A model generated the notes under the pieces. That model worked only from the letters and a program-made list of their open reading frames with translations, was not told where the DNA came from and did no database searches. The translations under genes were made by a program, and so were the position numbers. A stretch of 64,000 nucleotides of DNA from positions 64,001 to 128,000 of IMG/VR virus record IMGVR_UViG_3300042923_001771; one strand, written 5' to 3'. Of the stretch, positions 16,083-25,056 are shown piece by piece (within the stretch, counting starts at the first letter, position 1; each line of letters begins with the position of its first letter). This stretch comes from a virus.

Positions 16083-17078
16083 ATGACTGAAATGAAACAC
16101 TACACAGATATTCCACGCTTTGGACACAGATCTACGCTAGATTATTTCACAAAAGTTGCATCCAAAGGTCATAAAATTCGTGTTATGCTTAAGTATGACG
16201 GAGCAAATGCTCAATTTGATGTAAACAGTAAAGGCGAGATTGGAGTTTATTCTCGTAACAATCCATTGAATGCTGAATTGAATCTCAATGGCTTTTACCA
16301 ATATGTACAAGAAAGAGTTGATCCAACACTTCTTCCTTCGAATAGAAAGATCTTTGGAGAATGGTTGGTATCTCACTCTGTAGTTTACCCTAAAGATATG
16401 TACAAACAGTTCTACATGTTTGATGTGTATGACACAGAAAAAGAAGAGTATATTGATCCAAATTCTAATGAGTACAAAAACATTGAAGCGTACCTTGTAA
16501 ATCACTGCGGAATGCAGAAGGGCGTTGTTTTGTACGAAGGTTTGTATCAAGGTATGGAGCACCTTGAAGAAATCTTGAATAGAGTTACTCGTGAAAATGA
16601 CACTCCAGATGGTAAGGCGCCAACTACTATCGATGAAGTTTATCACGAAGGTATTGTTATTAAAGCTCATGACTTCCGTGATCAATATGGAAATCAGCTC
16701 TTTGTTAAGATGGTTAGTGATAAATTCAAAGAAACAAAAGTTAGAAAAGAAAGACAGCCATCTGGTCCAGATGCATCTGTTGAAAGAGAAATTGTTGAGT
16801 TTGCAGTTACTCAAGCAAGGATTGAAAAAATTCTCAATAAACTTGTAGATATTGATGTATTACCAGTAGACTATGATTTGGAAGATATGCCAACTATCGC
16901 TAAAAACGTTCCAAAGATAGCATATGATGACATCATGAAAGAAGAGCTTGATACTATCAATGAACAATTTGGAGAATTTGATCATAAGATTCTTGGTAAG
17001 AAGATTGCTGGTACTGTTATTAGTGTTGTGAAAGATATTATTCGTGAAAAAATCGAGCAAAGAATCAAGAACCTATAA
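16083..17078 (+). CDS. RNA ligase (nucleotidyltransferase superfamily)
   Basis: A 331-residue ATP-dependent ligase-type enzyme. Motif I is KYDGAN with the adenylated Lys at about residue 37, motif III lies near KIFGEWLV (about 91-98), motif IV is EGIVIKA (about 189-195) and motif V is FVKMVSDKFKE (about 206-216). This order is that of RNA ligases of the Rnl2/RNA-ligase family, which seal breaks, often in tRNA after host nuclease attack. The start is ATG 16083 after AAGAAGG; upstream in-frame codons lie in the hairpin. The C-terminal 110 residues are an extra helical domain. The CCA enzyme and Pth2 elsewhere in the window fit an RNA-repair role. Confidence 0.88.
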   Translation: MTEMKHYTDIPRFGHRSTLDYFTKVASKGHKIRVMLKYDGANAQFDVNSKGEIGVYSRNNPLNAELNLNGFYQYVQERVDPTLLPSNRKIFGEWLVSHSVVYPKDMYKQFYMFDVYDTEKEEYIDPNSNEYKNIEAYLVNHCGMQKGVVLYEGLYQGMEHLEEILNRVTRENDTPDGKAPTTIDEVYHEGIVIKAHDFRDQYGNQLFVKMVSDKFKETKVRKERQPSGPDASVEREIVEFAVTQARIEKILNKLVDIDVLPVDYDLEDMPTIAKNVPKIAYDDIMKEELDTINEQFGEFDHKILGKKIAGTVISVVKDIIREKIEQRIKNL

Positions 17079-17094
17079 AATATATTGATTGATG

Positions 17095-17131
17095 AAACCT
17101 ACTATTTGTATAAAATAGTAGGTTTTTTTAA
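17095..17131 (+). terminator. Rho-independent terminator
   Basis: AAACCTACTATTT pairs with AAATAGTAGGTTT and is followed by T7. Confidence 0.9.
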
Positions 17132-17219
17132 TTTGTGTTTGAAAATACAGATGGCATCTAAAAGTGCGAAAGAACTTACATTTTCTAACTAAATAATAAT
17201 TATGTAAGCGGGTGCTTTT

Positions 17220-17663
17220 ATGCTGGAGATTTGGATAGATGGCACTTCGAAGCCAGATAGAATTTCAAATAGAAAACAAGCAAAAGTAGGTCATTCAGCT
17301 ATTGCAGTTATTGTCAAGAAAGATGGTAAAGTAATACATACTGAATCAAAGTATGTAGGAGTTCTTGATAACAATCAAGCTGAATATGAAGCTTTTGTTT
17401 GTGCTTTAAATATCGCTTTAGATATGGATGTTAAATTTGTAAAATTTTACACAGACAGTAACCTGCTTGAAAAACAAATGAATTTTAAATACAATTGTCA
17501 TTCTGAAGCAATTGCACCTTATTACATGAAATCAAAAAACTTGTTACATTTACTTCCTTGTTGGGAAGTAAAATGGATATCTAGAAAAGAAAATAGAGAA
17601 GCAGATAAAATGGCAGACCAAGCAATTGAGATGTGGAAAACTGAACAATTCAAAGATATATAA
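17220..17663 (+). CDS. rnhA: Ribonuclease HI
   Basis: A 147-residue RNase H fold protein. The four acidic catalytic residues are visible: D7 in WIDGTS, E55 in NQAEYEA, D79 in FYTDSN and D129 in NREADKMAD. The enzyme cleaves RNA in RNA-DNA hybrids, for example primers during replication. The ATG at 17220 follows AAGCGGGTG, a moderate site. The gene sits alone behind a terminator and about 140 bases of leader. It lacks the N-terminal hybrid-binding domain of host RnhC-like forms and is of minimal length. Confidence 0.88.
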   Translation: MLEIWIDGTSKPDRISNRKQAKVGHSAIAVIVKKDGKVIHTESKYVGVLDNNQAEYEAFVCALNIALDMDVKFVKFYTDSNLLEKQMNFKYNCHSEAIAPYYMKSKNLLHLLPCWEVKWISRKENREADKMADQAIEMWKTEQFKDI

Positions 17664-17719
17664 AGCCTTGTATTTTCTATTTAAAATTCAGTAGACAAAA
17701 ATATGGAGGGTACGAAAAA

Positions 17720-17944
17720 ATGAAAAGGTTAATAAAAAAATCAAAACAAGATAGTGCAATTGTTAGTGTAAATCCATCATTTGTGCCTATGAGCGAATTA
17801 GATGAAGCAGATATCAAAAATGATAGATGTCCAGCTTGTAAAACTCAAGAATCATTACAAAAAATTGACGGTTTTAAAAAATGTCCTAGCTGCGGAAATA
17901 CTTTTAAGATGTTTGATGGCGATGGATATACTGTAGTGAAGTAA
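17720..17944 (+). CDS. Zinc-ribbon protein with MKRLIKK N-terminus
   Basis: The 74-residue protein has a CPAC ... CPSC zinc ribbon (about residues 39-60) preceded by a disordered linker. Its first residues MKRLIKKS are nearly the same as the N-termini of the unrelated proteins at 44640, 45089 and 46084, which suggests a shared sorting or packaging signal. ATGGAGGGT precedes the ATG. It overlaps nothing and leads into the structural genes at 17961. The molecular role is unknown. Confidence 0.65.
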   Translation: MKRLIKKSKQDSAIVSVNPSFVPMSELDEADIKNDRCPACKTQESLQKIDGFKKCPSCGNTFKMFDGDGYTVVK

Positions 17945-17960
17945 AGGGAGGTTGATTAGT

Positions 17961-18515
17961 ATGGCAACTATTGAAGCACCACGTATTATGATTTACGCTA
18001 GGGTTTTAAACAACATAGATAATAGTCAAATAGAAGGTTATTCTGACATTAGAGATAAAAAAGGTAGCTTTGATTTTGGAACAATTAATGGCATAACTGG
18101 TGGAGAATCTTCAAGCGTTGTAGAATTTGACATTTGGAATAATGAACCTGCATTTTCTTCTGGCATGTTAGCGGAAATAAATGCTGATGCTACTGATTGT
18201 GTTTTTACTGCATGGGATAATAGTAATTGTAATTCTGTTCAAGGAATTACTGGCATTGACAATAGATATTTTATTAGAGCTAGAAGTTTAGCAGATAATG
18301 ATTACGCAAAGGCATTCACTCCGATAGGTGGAGATGGCAGTAATTATTTTAAAAATAGTGTAACTCCTGAAAGTGGACCGTTAGAATTGGGTACATTGAG
18401 TGGGAGAGCCGGTGGAGATCGCGTTAAAATTCAAACTAAAATTTTCATCCCAGCTGCAACTGGGCTTTTGGTAAGAAAGACGTTTGTTTTTGGATTTCAT
18501 TACAATTTTGAATAA
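17961..18515 (+). CDS. Putative virion protein
   Basis: A 184-residue beta-rich protein (MATIEAPRIMIYARVLNN). ATG 17961 is used because AAGGGAGG lies 10 nt upstream; an in-frame TTG at 17952 is too close to that site. Gly-rich loops and the FNSGM/AADTG-like composition fit a phage structural protein, and the next three genes are also beta-rich and tightly packed, so 17961-20567 is probably one structural operon. No family is recognised. Confidence 0.6.
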   Translation: MATIEAPRIMIYARVLNNIDNSQIEGYSDIRDKKGSFDFGTINGITGGESSSVVEFDIWNNEPAFSSGMLAEINADATDCVFTAWDNSNCNSVQGITGIDNRYFIRARSLADNDYAKAFTPIGGDGSNYFKNSVTPESGPLELGTLSGRAGGDRVKIQTKIFIPAATGLLVRKTFVFGFHYNFE

Positions 18516-18524
18516 GGTGAATTT

Positions 18525-18929
18525 ATGTTTTGGATCATAGACTATAAAAATAGAAAAAGTATATCAGAAAATGAATGTAGCTTTAGTCAAGCAAGTAAAG
18601 AGAACATAAGAGCTCTTTATTTTCAAAATGAAGCAGATAGATTTGGCGTGCTAGACAATGGACATTTTTTCATTAATGATATTGAGTACGACTTTAAAAT
18701 CAGTAAACAATTGCACAAATATGTTCAATTTAAAACTGCTTCTTTGATTTTTGATGGTGAATCAAAAAATTCAATTGAATCGTGGAATTTGGGTTTTGAA
18801 ATATACAATTCTAAAGATTATGAAAAATACATTATGCACATCACTAAAAATCATGAGATATATTTTATAGCTCAAAGATTTGATTTAAATTCTAATAAGA
18901 TTGATGAACGAAAAGTACGTCTTCAATAA
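18525..18929 (+). CDS. Hypothetical protein in a structural operon
   Basis: The 134-residue protein starts at ATG 18525 after AAGGTGA, 9 nt behind the previous stop. It has alternating strands and aromatic residues (YIMHITKNHEIYFIAQRF) and no recognised motif. Context suggests a virion component or an assembly factor. Confidence 0.55.
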   Translation: MFWIIDYKNRKSISENECSFSQASKENIRALYFQNEADRFGVLDNGHFFINDIEYDFKISKQLHKYVQFKTASLIFDGESKNSIESWNLGFEIYNSKDYEKYIMHITKNHEIYFIAQRFDLNSNKIDERKVRLQ

Positions 18930-18945
18930 AAAGGCGGTGACAGAA

Positions 18946-19722
18946 ATGAAGAATGGAAAAATTGTTATCTCTGGTAGTTTCAATATAATTGGTGAAAGTA
19001 ATAAAATTTTAACAAACGGAAAATTCAGTACAACAATGGATGACATTAACCCGGTTATTATTCCTAGTAGTTATGATTCGTTAAATAAAGGTGTTTCAGG
19101 CACTATTCTTTATCATGTGAATCCATATCGATATGATATCCCAGATGAACCAGTTCGTAACGCATCAATCAAAGTGTATAAAGATGGAATTATATATGAC
19201 TACACTAAAACTGACGATAATGGTTTTTATGTTTTATATTTAGAAGATGGTATTTATGACATCAAAATACAAAGCCCATCTTACAATAGGACAATAAAAA
19301 ATCAAAAAATTATTAATGGCATAACTCCATTTAACATGTTATTCAAAAGTGGACAAATCGCAAAAAAGGAATTTGATATGGTGGAATTCTTTATGTACGA
19401 AGTTGATGGAGTTTCAACTGGTTTGCGTTATGTTCATGGTACATTATTAAATGAGAATGGTTCTCCAGTTGAAGATGCAGAGATAGTGGTTGCAAATTCT
19501 AACACTCACGTAATACAAGCCTTTGTTAAAACTGGAAAAGATGGTAAGTATGGGTTTGTTATCGATTTGGGAAACTTAGACATAATCATCAGGTCACCTC
19601 GATTTAATGCAAAAGTACTTAGAAATTATGAATTTACAGCTGAAGATGGTTTTATACCGACTGTAATTGAAAAATCAATTTCCTTTGATATAGGAGGGAA
19701 CTCGTTATGGATATCTTATTAA
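18946..19722 (+). CDS. Virion-type protein with carboxypeptidase-regulatory-like domains
   Basis: The 258-residue protein has two modules of the transthyretin-like CarboxypepD_reg type. The first contains GTILYHVNPYR...VRNASIKVYKDG and DDNGFYVLYLEDGIYDIKI (about 55-115), the second GTLLNENGSPVEDAEIVV and KDGKYGFVIDLGNLDIIIRS (about 165-220). ATG 18946 follows AAGGCGGTGA; upstream in-frame starts lie inside the previous gene. It is a likely surface-exposed particle protein, related in design to 10480-11619. Its end overlaps the next gene by 16 nt. Confidence 0.65.
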   Translation: MKNGKIVISGSFNIIGESNKILTNGKFSTTMDDINPVIIPSSYDSLNKGVSGTILYHVNPYRYDIPDEPVRNASIKVYKDGIIYDYTKTDDNGFYVLYLEDGIYDIKIQSPSYNRTIKNQKIINGITPFNMLFKSGQIAKKEFDMVEFFMYEVDGVSTGLRYVHGTLLNENGSPVEDAEIVVANSNTHVIQAFVKTGKDGKYGFVIDLGNLDIIIRSPRFNAKVLRNYEFTAEDGFIPTVIEKSISFDIGGNSLWISY

Positions 19723-20567
19723 ATGAAAAGAAATTACCACCACCAACCAATATAACAGTGAACTCTCTTAGAGTTGCTGGTCAGCTTCTAGTTGTTTGGG
19801 ATAAAGTGAGAAATCCCGACCAACAACATCTAGATCAAGGCCTTGTCGATCCTCGATTAATATCAAAGGTAAAGTACAACGTTTATAGAGGTACATCTTT
19901 AGGTGGTATTTTTTATAAATTAAATAATGAGCCATTGAATTCACTGAGATATGAAGATAAAAACGTTGGCAGAAATCCCAATTCACAATATTTTTACAAA
20001 GTATCAACAGTGTCAGAATTTATTGACGGCATCGTAACTAGGATGGTAGAAGGTGAACTTTCAAATCCAGTTATTTATAGAGTATCAACTACAAATAAGT
20101 GGTTTACTAAAATAAATGAAAGAAACATGTGGATTTTAAAAAACACCGGTGTGTTAATGGATTTGTACGTTAGAAAAACAGATGGTCCGCGTTGCAGTCA
20201 ATGTTGGGATGACTTACGTTCTCAAGGAGATCCAGATTGCACGTTTTGTTTTGGTACAACATTTGAAGGTGGCTATGAGCCTATGTCGCAATTATATGTA
20301 AGACAAAAACCTTCTGTTCAACAATTGGACTTAACCCCACATGGTTATGTTCCGAATAACAATCCAGGTGCATGGACAATCTCAGATATAAAAATATCAA
20401 ATAGAGATTTAATGATTAATCCTGAGGGCAAGATTCTTTCAGTTATTAGTTCAAATGTAAGTCACGCTGCAGGATTCTTATTTCATCAAGAACTGACAAC
20501 AAAAGAACTTGATCCGCTAGATAAAAGGTATAAAATAAAGAGAGTTACGTTGTATCCAAGTTGGTAA
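19707..20567 (+). CDS. Structural protein with FN3-like and zinc-knuckle segments
   Basis: A 286-residue protein. The first 110 residues look like a fibronectin-III type domain (PPPTNITVNSLRVAGQLLVVWD ... YNVYRGT ... YFYKVSTV in parts). A compact zinc-binding segment with CSQC and CTFC spaced by 13 residues follows (about 168-188), then a beta-rich C-terminus. Zinc-stabilised knuckles occur in baseplate and neck proteins of large phages; the gp25-like gene at 38169 has a similar CPRC. ATG 19707 follows AGGAGGG inside the previous gene. The precise role is unknown. Confidence 0.6.
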   Translation: MDILLNEKKLPPPTNITVNSLRVAGQLLVVWDKVRNPDQQHLDQGLVDPRLISKVKYNVYRGTSLGGIFYKLNNEPLNSLRYEDKNVGRNPNSQYFYKVSTVSEFIDGIVTRMVEGELSNPVIYRVSTTNKWFTKINERNMWILKNTGVLMDLYVRKTDGPRCSQCWDDLRSQGDPDCTFCFGTTFEGGYEPMSQLYVRQKPSVQQLDLTPHGYVPNNNPGAWTISDIKISNRDLMINPEGKILSVISSNVSHAAGFLFHQELTTKELDPLDKRYKIKRVTLYPSW

Positions 20568-20631
20568 GTTAATTTGACTCAACGTTTTTAATATAATACT
20601 GATATGAATTTTAGAAAGGGGATCATCACAC

Positions 20632-20979
20632 ATGACACCAGGAAAAATTACGCTTAAAAACTTTAGCGGAAAGCGTATTGATGGAATTATTACGAATCAG
20701 CCAATTGAGATTTCACAACAATATATGGAAGCTGTTGCAGAAGCAGTACTGCAAGTTCTATATAATATGGGAACTTACTCAAATATTGAATTAAATTATG
20801 ACTTAGAGGTTGAAGGTGGTACTAAATATTACGTTCATGGTACTGACGTTACCGTTGTTCCAACCACTCAAGATCCATACAATAGAAGAATTCGCAATAA
20901 CCCAAATGTTATCAGTAAGGATAGAAAAGACGATAACGTTGCAAATGAGCTTCAAAAGATTGAGCGCAACAGAACATAA
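20632..20979 (+). CDS. Small hypothetical structural-region protein
   Basis: The 115-residue protein has GAAAGGGGATC ahead of its ATG and TAATATAAT about 40 nt further upstream as a possible -10 box. Its C-terminus is charged (RKDDNVANELQKIERNRT). It is the last gene before a terminator and the tail cluster. No family is recognised; a tail-completion or head-tail joining role is possible from position alone. Confidence 0.55.
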   Translation: MTPGKITLKNFSGKRIDGIITNQPIEISQQYMEAVAEAVLQVLYNMGTYSNIELNYDLEVEGGTKYYVHGTDVTVVPTTQDPYNRRIRNNPNVISKDRKDDNVANELQKIERNRT

Positions 20980-21000
20980 AAAATAATGATACTTTTTTGA

Positions 21001-21032
21001 AACTACGATACTAATGTATCGTAGTTTTTTTA
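21001..21032 (+). terminator. Rho-independent terminator
   Basis: AACTACGATAC (21001-21011) pairs with GTATCGTAGTT (21016-21026), followed by T6. Confidence 0.9.
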
Positions 21033-21172
21033 TTTTTTGTTTGAAGGAGCCAAAACACAATTCATTCTAACGTATTTTGCCACTATTATATTTTCATATT
21101 GCTTCATATATACTAAATATGAAACATTAGCCTGCCTATGTATTTATATTATTCTTTTTGGAGGTGATTTTG

Positions 21173-21736
21173 TTGAGAGCCTCCGCTCTGAAATTTACTA
21201 AGGATATGCTTATAAAGTATCTTAGGGGGTTTTTAGCTAACTATGAAAACTATAGTAACTTTTGCCCTAAAGATTATTCACAGGCTTTAGTTTCTGATAA
21301 GGAGCCTAATGAATTAAGGCAGTTCCCATTAGTGGTAATTAGTGGTAGTAGCGGTCAAATCATTGCAGGTGGTCTACAGGATTTTGCTGAAGAAATCTAT
21401 GATGAACAAGGAAGTTTACAAGCTTATCGCTATGGTGGTATGTATGAATTCAACATAACTATCGACATAGCAACAAGAAGTACTCTTGATAGAGAGCAAT
21501 TCTCCGACCTAGTAGCTATGGCTTTAAGAGTTCTAGTTAGAAGGTATATTGAAAAAGAGGGAGTTATCATTAAGGATATGAGGTATGGCGGAGAATCAGA
21601 AGTTAATTACGATTCAGATAAGATCTACGTAAGTAATATTCAATTCACGACATGGTCTCAGTGGTACCAAGATATCAACTTGATGGATATTGGTAAAATC
21701 AATCTCGACTTCAATGGCAGTTCAAGTGATCTTTAA
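21173..21736 (+). CDS. Probable tail terminator/completion protein
   Basis: The 187-residue protein lies directly before the sheath gene, the usual place for the tail terminator of contractile-tailed phages. Its layout of an N-terminal helix, a beta sheet with FPLVVISGSSGQ, a central FNITIDIATRSTLDREQFSDL and a C-terminal sheet fits that role. TTG 21173 is chosen because GGAGGTGAT lies at the right distance; other in-frame TTG codons overlap it. The leader from 21033 to 21172 holds AT-rich sequence without a clear promoter. The assignment relies mainly on position. Confidence 0.55.
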   Translation: MRASALKFTKDMLIKYLRGFLANYENYSNFCPKDYSQALVSDKEPNELRQFPLVVISGSSGQIIAGGLQDFAEEIYDEQGSLQAYRYGGMYEFNITIDIATRSTLDREQFSDLVAMALRVLVRRYIEKEGVIIKDMRYGGESEVNYDSDKIYVSNIQFTTWSQWYQDINLMDIGKINLDFNGSSSDL

Positions 21737-21801
21737 AAAAGCAACAAACATTAGAGACTTCTTTGTTGAAGTTAATAAGATAAATCAAGGGGGTAATAAG
21801 A

Positions 21802-23577
21802 ATGCCGTATAAAAAACCTGGTGCGTATGCACGATTTGTAAGAACTACAGGAGCTGTGAATAACGCTGGTTCGTCTAGAGTTATGGCTATTGTTGGTACA
21901 GGTAAATTGTTTTTTGACAAATTAAATGAGCCTATTTTAAGACAAACAGATTCTATTTCAGATTTATTAGGTAAAGAAAATGTGTATGAAATTCATCATG
22001 TTACTTCTAAACCGTTAAAAAATGGAGCTGTTGATGATACTGGCATTGAATACAAAGTTCGCAAAGGTACTGATCCAGTATATGACTTAGAGTTAAAAGA
22101 CGGTAAGTACATTTCATGGAAAGTTGGAACTGCTGCTGCAGTAAGTTTGCCAGTTAGCTCAGGCACTGAAGGTTCAGATAAATTTGCTACTGTAGTACAC
22201 GCATCTAAAGGACAAGAGCATTTAATTGTTGATGGTCAATACAAAATAGAAATCACTTATATTGATACCGATGCTACTGATGCTACTAATTTTGGAACAT
22301 ACGCAGTGATCGACATGGCAACAAACCAGGTACTTGGTGAATATCAAGTAGGTAATGATACTGTTGATATTATTCCTGGTATTCAAATGTTCGTAACTGA
22401 CACGTTTTTCCAAAAAATGAGTGAAGACGCAACTCCTGTACCTATCGTTGGTGAATCAATTTCAGCTCCTGGTGATTATGTTATCATTAACACTACATCT
22501 GCTGGTTCAGCCGTTGGAGCAGTTGCTGATGGTTCAGTTTACTATGTAAGTTACGCATACAAAAAAGCAGAAGAAGATTTCAATCCAAAATTGTTCACGG
22601 ATTATCAAGATCTTGTTGCTGAGTATGGAGATTATGATGTTACTGTTTCTGGTAAAGTTACTAATTCTCTATCATTAGGTGCAGAAATTGCATTTATGAA
22701 TGGAATGAATCCAATTGTTTGTGTACAAGCTAAAAATGATAGCGATTATTCTATGAAACTTGCAATTGATCTTTTAGAAAGAGACGTTGCTGGTGTTGAT
22801 AACATCAATACTATCATACCTCTAACAACTTCTAAAATAGTTGCAGCTCACGCAATGAGTCACGTTAATAAAATGTCACTTTCTACAATTGGTAAAGAGC
22901 GTATGACTTACATCGGAGCTCCAACTAATGAAAAGTACACTGATTCCGCTCAAGCAGCTAGCGATTTCAATGATGAGCGTTTAGTTTACGTTGTTCCAGG
23001 TTCTGCTACAAAATCAGTTAGAGACACTGTAACGGGTAGAATTTCTGTAAAACGTGTTCCTAGTTCTTTCTTAGCAGTTGCTGTTGCAGCTCTTGGTTTG
23101 AAAAATGACCCAGCTGAACCGCTTACAAACAAATTCATCAGCGGCTTTGATGCTATTGGTACACCTTACGCTGAAAGCGAAAAGAATGTCATGGCTGAAA
23201 AAGGTTGCTTAATTTTAGAACAACAAGGTCCAAACGTTAAAGTTCGTCACGGTATGACAACTTTTGTTGCTGAAGTTAATAGCAATGAAATTACATTGGT
23301 TCAAATTAAAGACTATGTAATTGAAGCTGCTCGTAAAACACTTGGTAATGTCTATGTTGGTAAAAAACTTATGCCATCCATTGTTAATGATGTTCAACTT
23401 ACGTTGACTAACGTCTTAAATCAATTTGTTGGCCAACAAGTTATCTTAGGATACAGCGGTGTTAGCGTTAGACGTTCAAAAGATGACCCACGTGCTATCG
23501 ATGTTAGATTTGAAATCGAAGCAGTATATCCGTTGAACTACATTAACATTGAATTCTCCTTCTCAGGTATCAACTAA
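21802..23577 (+). CDS. Contractile tail sheath protein
   Basis: The 591-residue protein has the signature layout of phage sheath subunits: an N-terminal arm (PYKKPGAYARFV), a variable central insertion, and a conserved C-terminal domain (RKTLGNVYVGKKLMPSIV followed by NVLNQFVGQQVILGYSG and AIDVRFEIEAVYPLNYI). The N- and C-terminal arms knit neighbouring subunits into the sheath that contracts during injection. GGGGG precedes the ATG, and codon use suggests strong expression. A perfect 18-bp inverted repeat follows the stop. Confidence 0.92.
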   Translation: MPYKKPGAYARFVRTTGAVNNAGSSRVMAIVGTGKLFFDKLNEPILRQTDSISDLLGKENVYEIHHVTSKPLKNGAVDDTGIEYKVRKGTDPVYDLELKDGKYISWKVGTAAAVSLPVSSGTEGSDKFATVVHASKGQEHLIVDGQYKIEITYIDTDATDATNFGTYAVIDMATNQVLGEYQVGNDTVDIIPGIQMFVTDTFFQKMSEDATPVPIVGESISAPGDYVIINTTSAGSAVGAVADGSVYYVSYAYKKAEEDFNPKLFTDYQDLVAEYGDYDVTVSGKVTNSLSLGAEIAFMNGMNPIVCVQAKNDSDYSMKLAIDLLERDVAGVDNINTIIPLTTSKIVAAHAMSHVNKMSLSTIGKERMTYIGAPTNEKYTDSAQAASDFNDERLVYVVPGSATKSVRDTVTGRISVKRVPSSFLAVAVAALGLKNDPAEPLTNKFISGFDAIGTPYAESEKNVMAEKGCLILEQQGPNVKVRHGMTTFVAEVNSNEITLVQIKDYVIEAARKTLGNVYVGKKLMPSIVNDVQLTLTNVLNQFVGQQVILGYSGVSVRRSKDDPRAIDVRFEIEAVYPLNYINIEFSFSGIN

Positions 23578-23591
23578 TTTTTAATTAGAAC

Positions 23592-23628
23592 AAAGAGTAA
23601 CTAATGTAATTTACATTAGTTACTCTTT
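23592..23628 (+). terminator. 18-bp perfect hairpin after the sheath gene
   Basis: The arms 23592-23609 and 23611-23628 are exact inverse complements and end in only CTCTTT before AAATAAAAG. The weak T run means it may act as an attenuating terminator or as a 3'-end stabiliser that sets the sheath to tube ratio. Confidence 0.7.
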
Positions 23629-23649
23629 AAATAAAAGGGGTGAATAAAT

Positions 23650-24312
23650 ATGGCAATTGATGATAACAAAATTGTTGCTGATACCGTAAAAGGTAAACAC
23701 GCTGCTTACAAGTCATCAGCAAATAGCAATTTGAACACTTATCGTGCTTCAGGTATGGTTGATATGACTGGTCCAAATGCTGGAGCTATAGCTATTACTA
23801 CTACCAATATTGAAATCCACTCAAATGGTATGAAGGTTGGATTTATTCAATCTTGCTCACCGTCAGAGTCTCGTAACATCGTAAAGGTGCAAGAGTTAGG
23901 AACTGAAGGTGTAGTTCAAGCTGTTCCTGGTAACACGACTGGTGGTCAGTTATCTATTTCTAGATTGGCACTATATAATTCCAATATTTTTAGAGCATTA
24001 GGCTTAACACCAACTGGTAGTTACGATACAGGTTTAGCGATGAATGGAGAATACGTAGAATCTGCTAATTCAACATACAATGTAGGTTCTGGTAAAAACC
24101 CATTTAAAACACTTAAGGATCAAAGAGTACCACTTGAAATTAAGGTTAAGATTAGAAAACCTAATGATATGAATAGTCAGCTTAGTTATGATGAAGAAGT
24201 ATATGTTGACTGTTGGTTAGCTTCTTATAGTAAAACTATAGCATCAAGCACTATCACAGTTACTGAATCTGCGACGGTTCAATACAGCGATGTATATGTT
24301 GCTAGTGTTTAA
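23650..24312 (+). CDS. Tail tube protein 1
   Basis: The 220-residue protein lies right after the sheath. It shares with the next gene the block GFIQSCSPSESRNIVKVQEL and EGVVQAVPGNTTGGQLSISR, and the ending ESATVQYSDVY. Position and beta-barrel-like pattern support a tube subunit that stacks into the inner tube of the contractile tail. It has an extra C-terminal insertion around residues 120-170 compared with its paralogue. AAAGGGGTG precedes the ATG. Confidence 0.8.
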   Translation: MAIDDNKIVADTVKGKHAAYKSSANSNLNTYRASGMVDMTGPNAGAIAITTTNIEIHSNGMKVGFIQSCSPSESRNIVKVQELGTEGVVQAVPGNTTGGQLSISRLALYNSNIFRALGLTPTGSYDTGLAMNGEYVESANSTYNVGSGKNPFKTLKDQRVPLEIKVKIRKPNDMNSQLSYDEEVYVDCWLASYSKTIASSTITVTESATVQYSDVYVASV

Positions 24313-24346
24313 AAGTAACAATAGAAAACAAGTGAGGTGATAGAAG

Positions 24347-24907
24347 ATGGCAAATAAATTTAATGATAGCATGAATAAACCGTTACATTCACAACGTGCT
24401 TATGGTTGGGATAGAACGTCTAACCCAAATGTAGTAACTGGTACTAGAATGAATCCAGCCACTGCAGAACAAAACGGTCTGTTACAAACTAGCACCAATA
24501 TTACCATGAAGATTAATGGTGATATTATTGGTATGGTTCAATCTCTTTCGGTTTCTGAAAGTAGAACAATCAACAAATTACAAGCTATTGGGCATGAGGG
24601 CATTGTTCAAGCTGTACCTGGTAATACTCAGGCTGGACAACTATCAATCTCACGTATAGCTCTTTATGACAGAAAGTTTGCAGACGTTGTTGGAATCAAT
24701 GATAGTACTATTGGTGGTGTATTCGTTACTTTGCGCAATCAAAGAGTACCATTTGAAATTTCTATTGAAACACCAACAACAGCTACTGCATACTCAGATG
24801 TTACTACTTATTGTGATTGCTGGATTTCTTCATACAGTAAATCTTATGGTGTACAATCAATTACGGTTGCAGAGAACTTAACGGTTCAATATTCTGATGT
24901 TACTTAA
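24347..24907 (+). CDS. Tail tube protein 2 (paralogue)
   Basis: The 186-residue protein is a clear paralogue of 23650-24312: SESRTINKLQAIGHEGIVQA and VPGNTQAGQLSISRIALYD align without gaps. Two tube-type genes in tandem suggest a main tube protein plus a specialised initiator or terminal ring protein, or a mixed tube. GTGAGGTGA precedes the ATG. A terminator follows. Confidence 0.8.
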   Translation: MANKFNDSMNKPLHSQRAYGWDRTSNPNVVTGTRMNPATAEQNGLLQTSTNITMKINGDIIGMVQSLSVSESRTINKLQAIGHEGIVQAVPGNTQAGQLSISRIALYDRKFADVVGINDSTIGGVFVTLRNQRVPFEISIETPTTATAYSDVTTYCDCWISSYSKSYGVQSITVAENLTVQYSDVT

Positions 24908-24913
24908 TAAATA

Positions 24914-24942
24914 AAAGCCTCTAACAAGGGGCTTTTTATTTT
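24914..24942 (+). terminator. Rho-independent terminator
   Basis: AAAAGCCTC and GGGGCTTTTT arms around a short loop followed by a T-rich run. Confidence 0.75.
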
Positions 24943-25012
24943 TGTTTAAAAACTGTAATAAAGCTATTTTTTGTTCTTATTCTTAAAATGAAGACAAAAT
25001 ACTAAATAGTAT

Positions 25013-25056
25013 GATATAAAAAGTGAAAAGATTCGTATTTTAAATATGAATCTTTG
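25013..25056 (+). other. Promoter-like box and leader hairpin
   Basis: TGATATAAA around 25011-25019 is -10-like, and AAAGATTCGTATTT pairs with AAATATGAATCTTT just behind it. No T run follows. It precedes the tail-chaperone operon and could stabilise its transcript. Confidence 0.4.

Noticed and set aside
16137-16814. 225-residue minus-strand open frame
   Set aside because: It lies entirely within the RNA ligase gene, which has all catalytic motifs; no ribosome site or promoter on the minus strand, and its composition (Ile/Phe/Asn-rich) is that of an antisense shadow.
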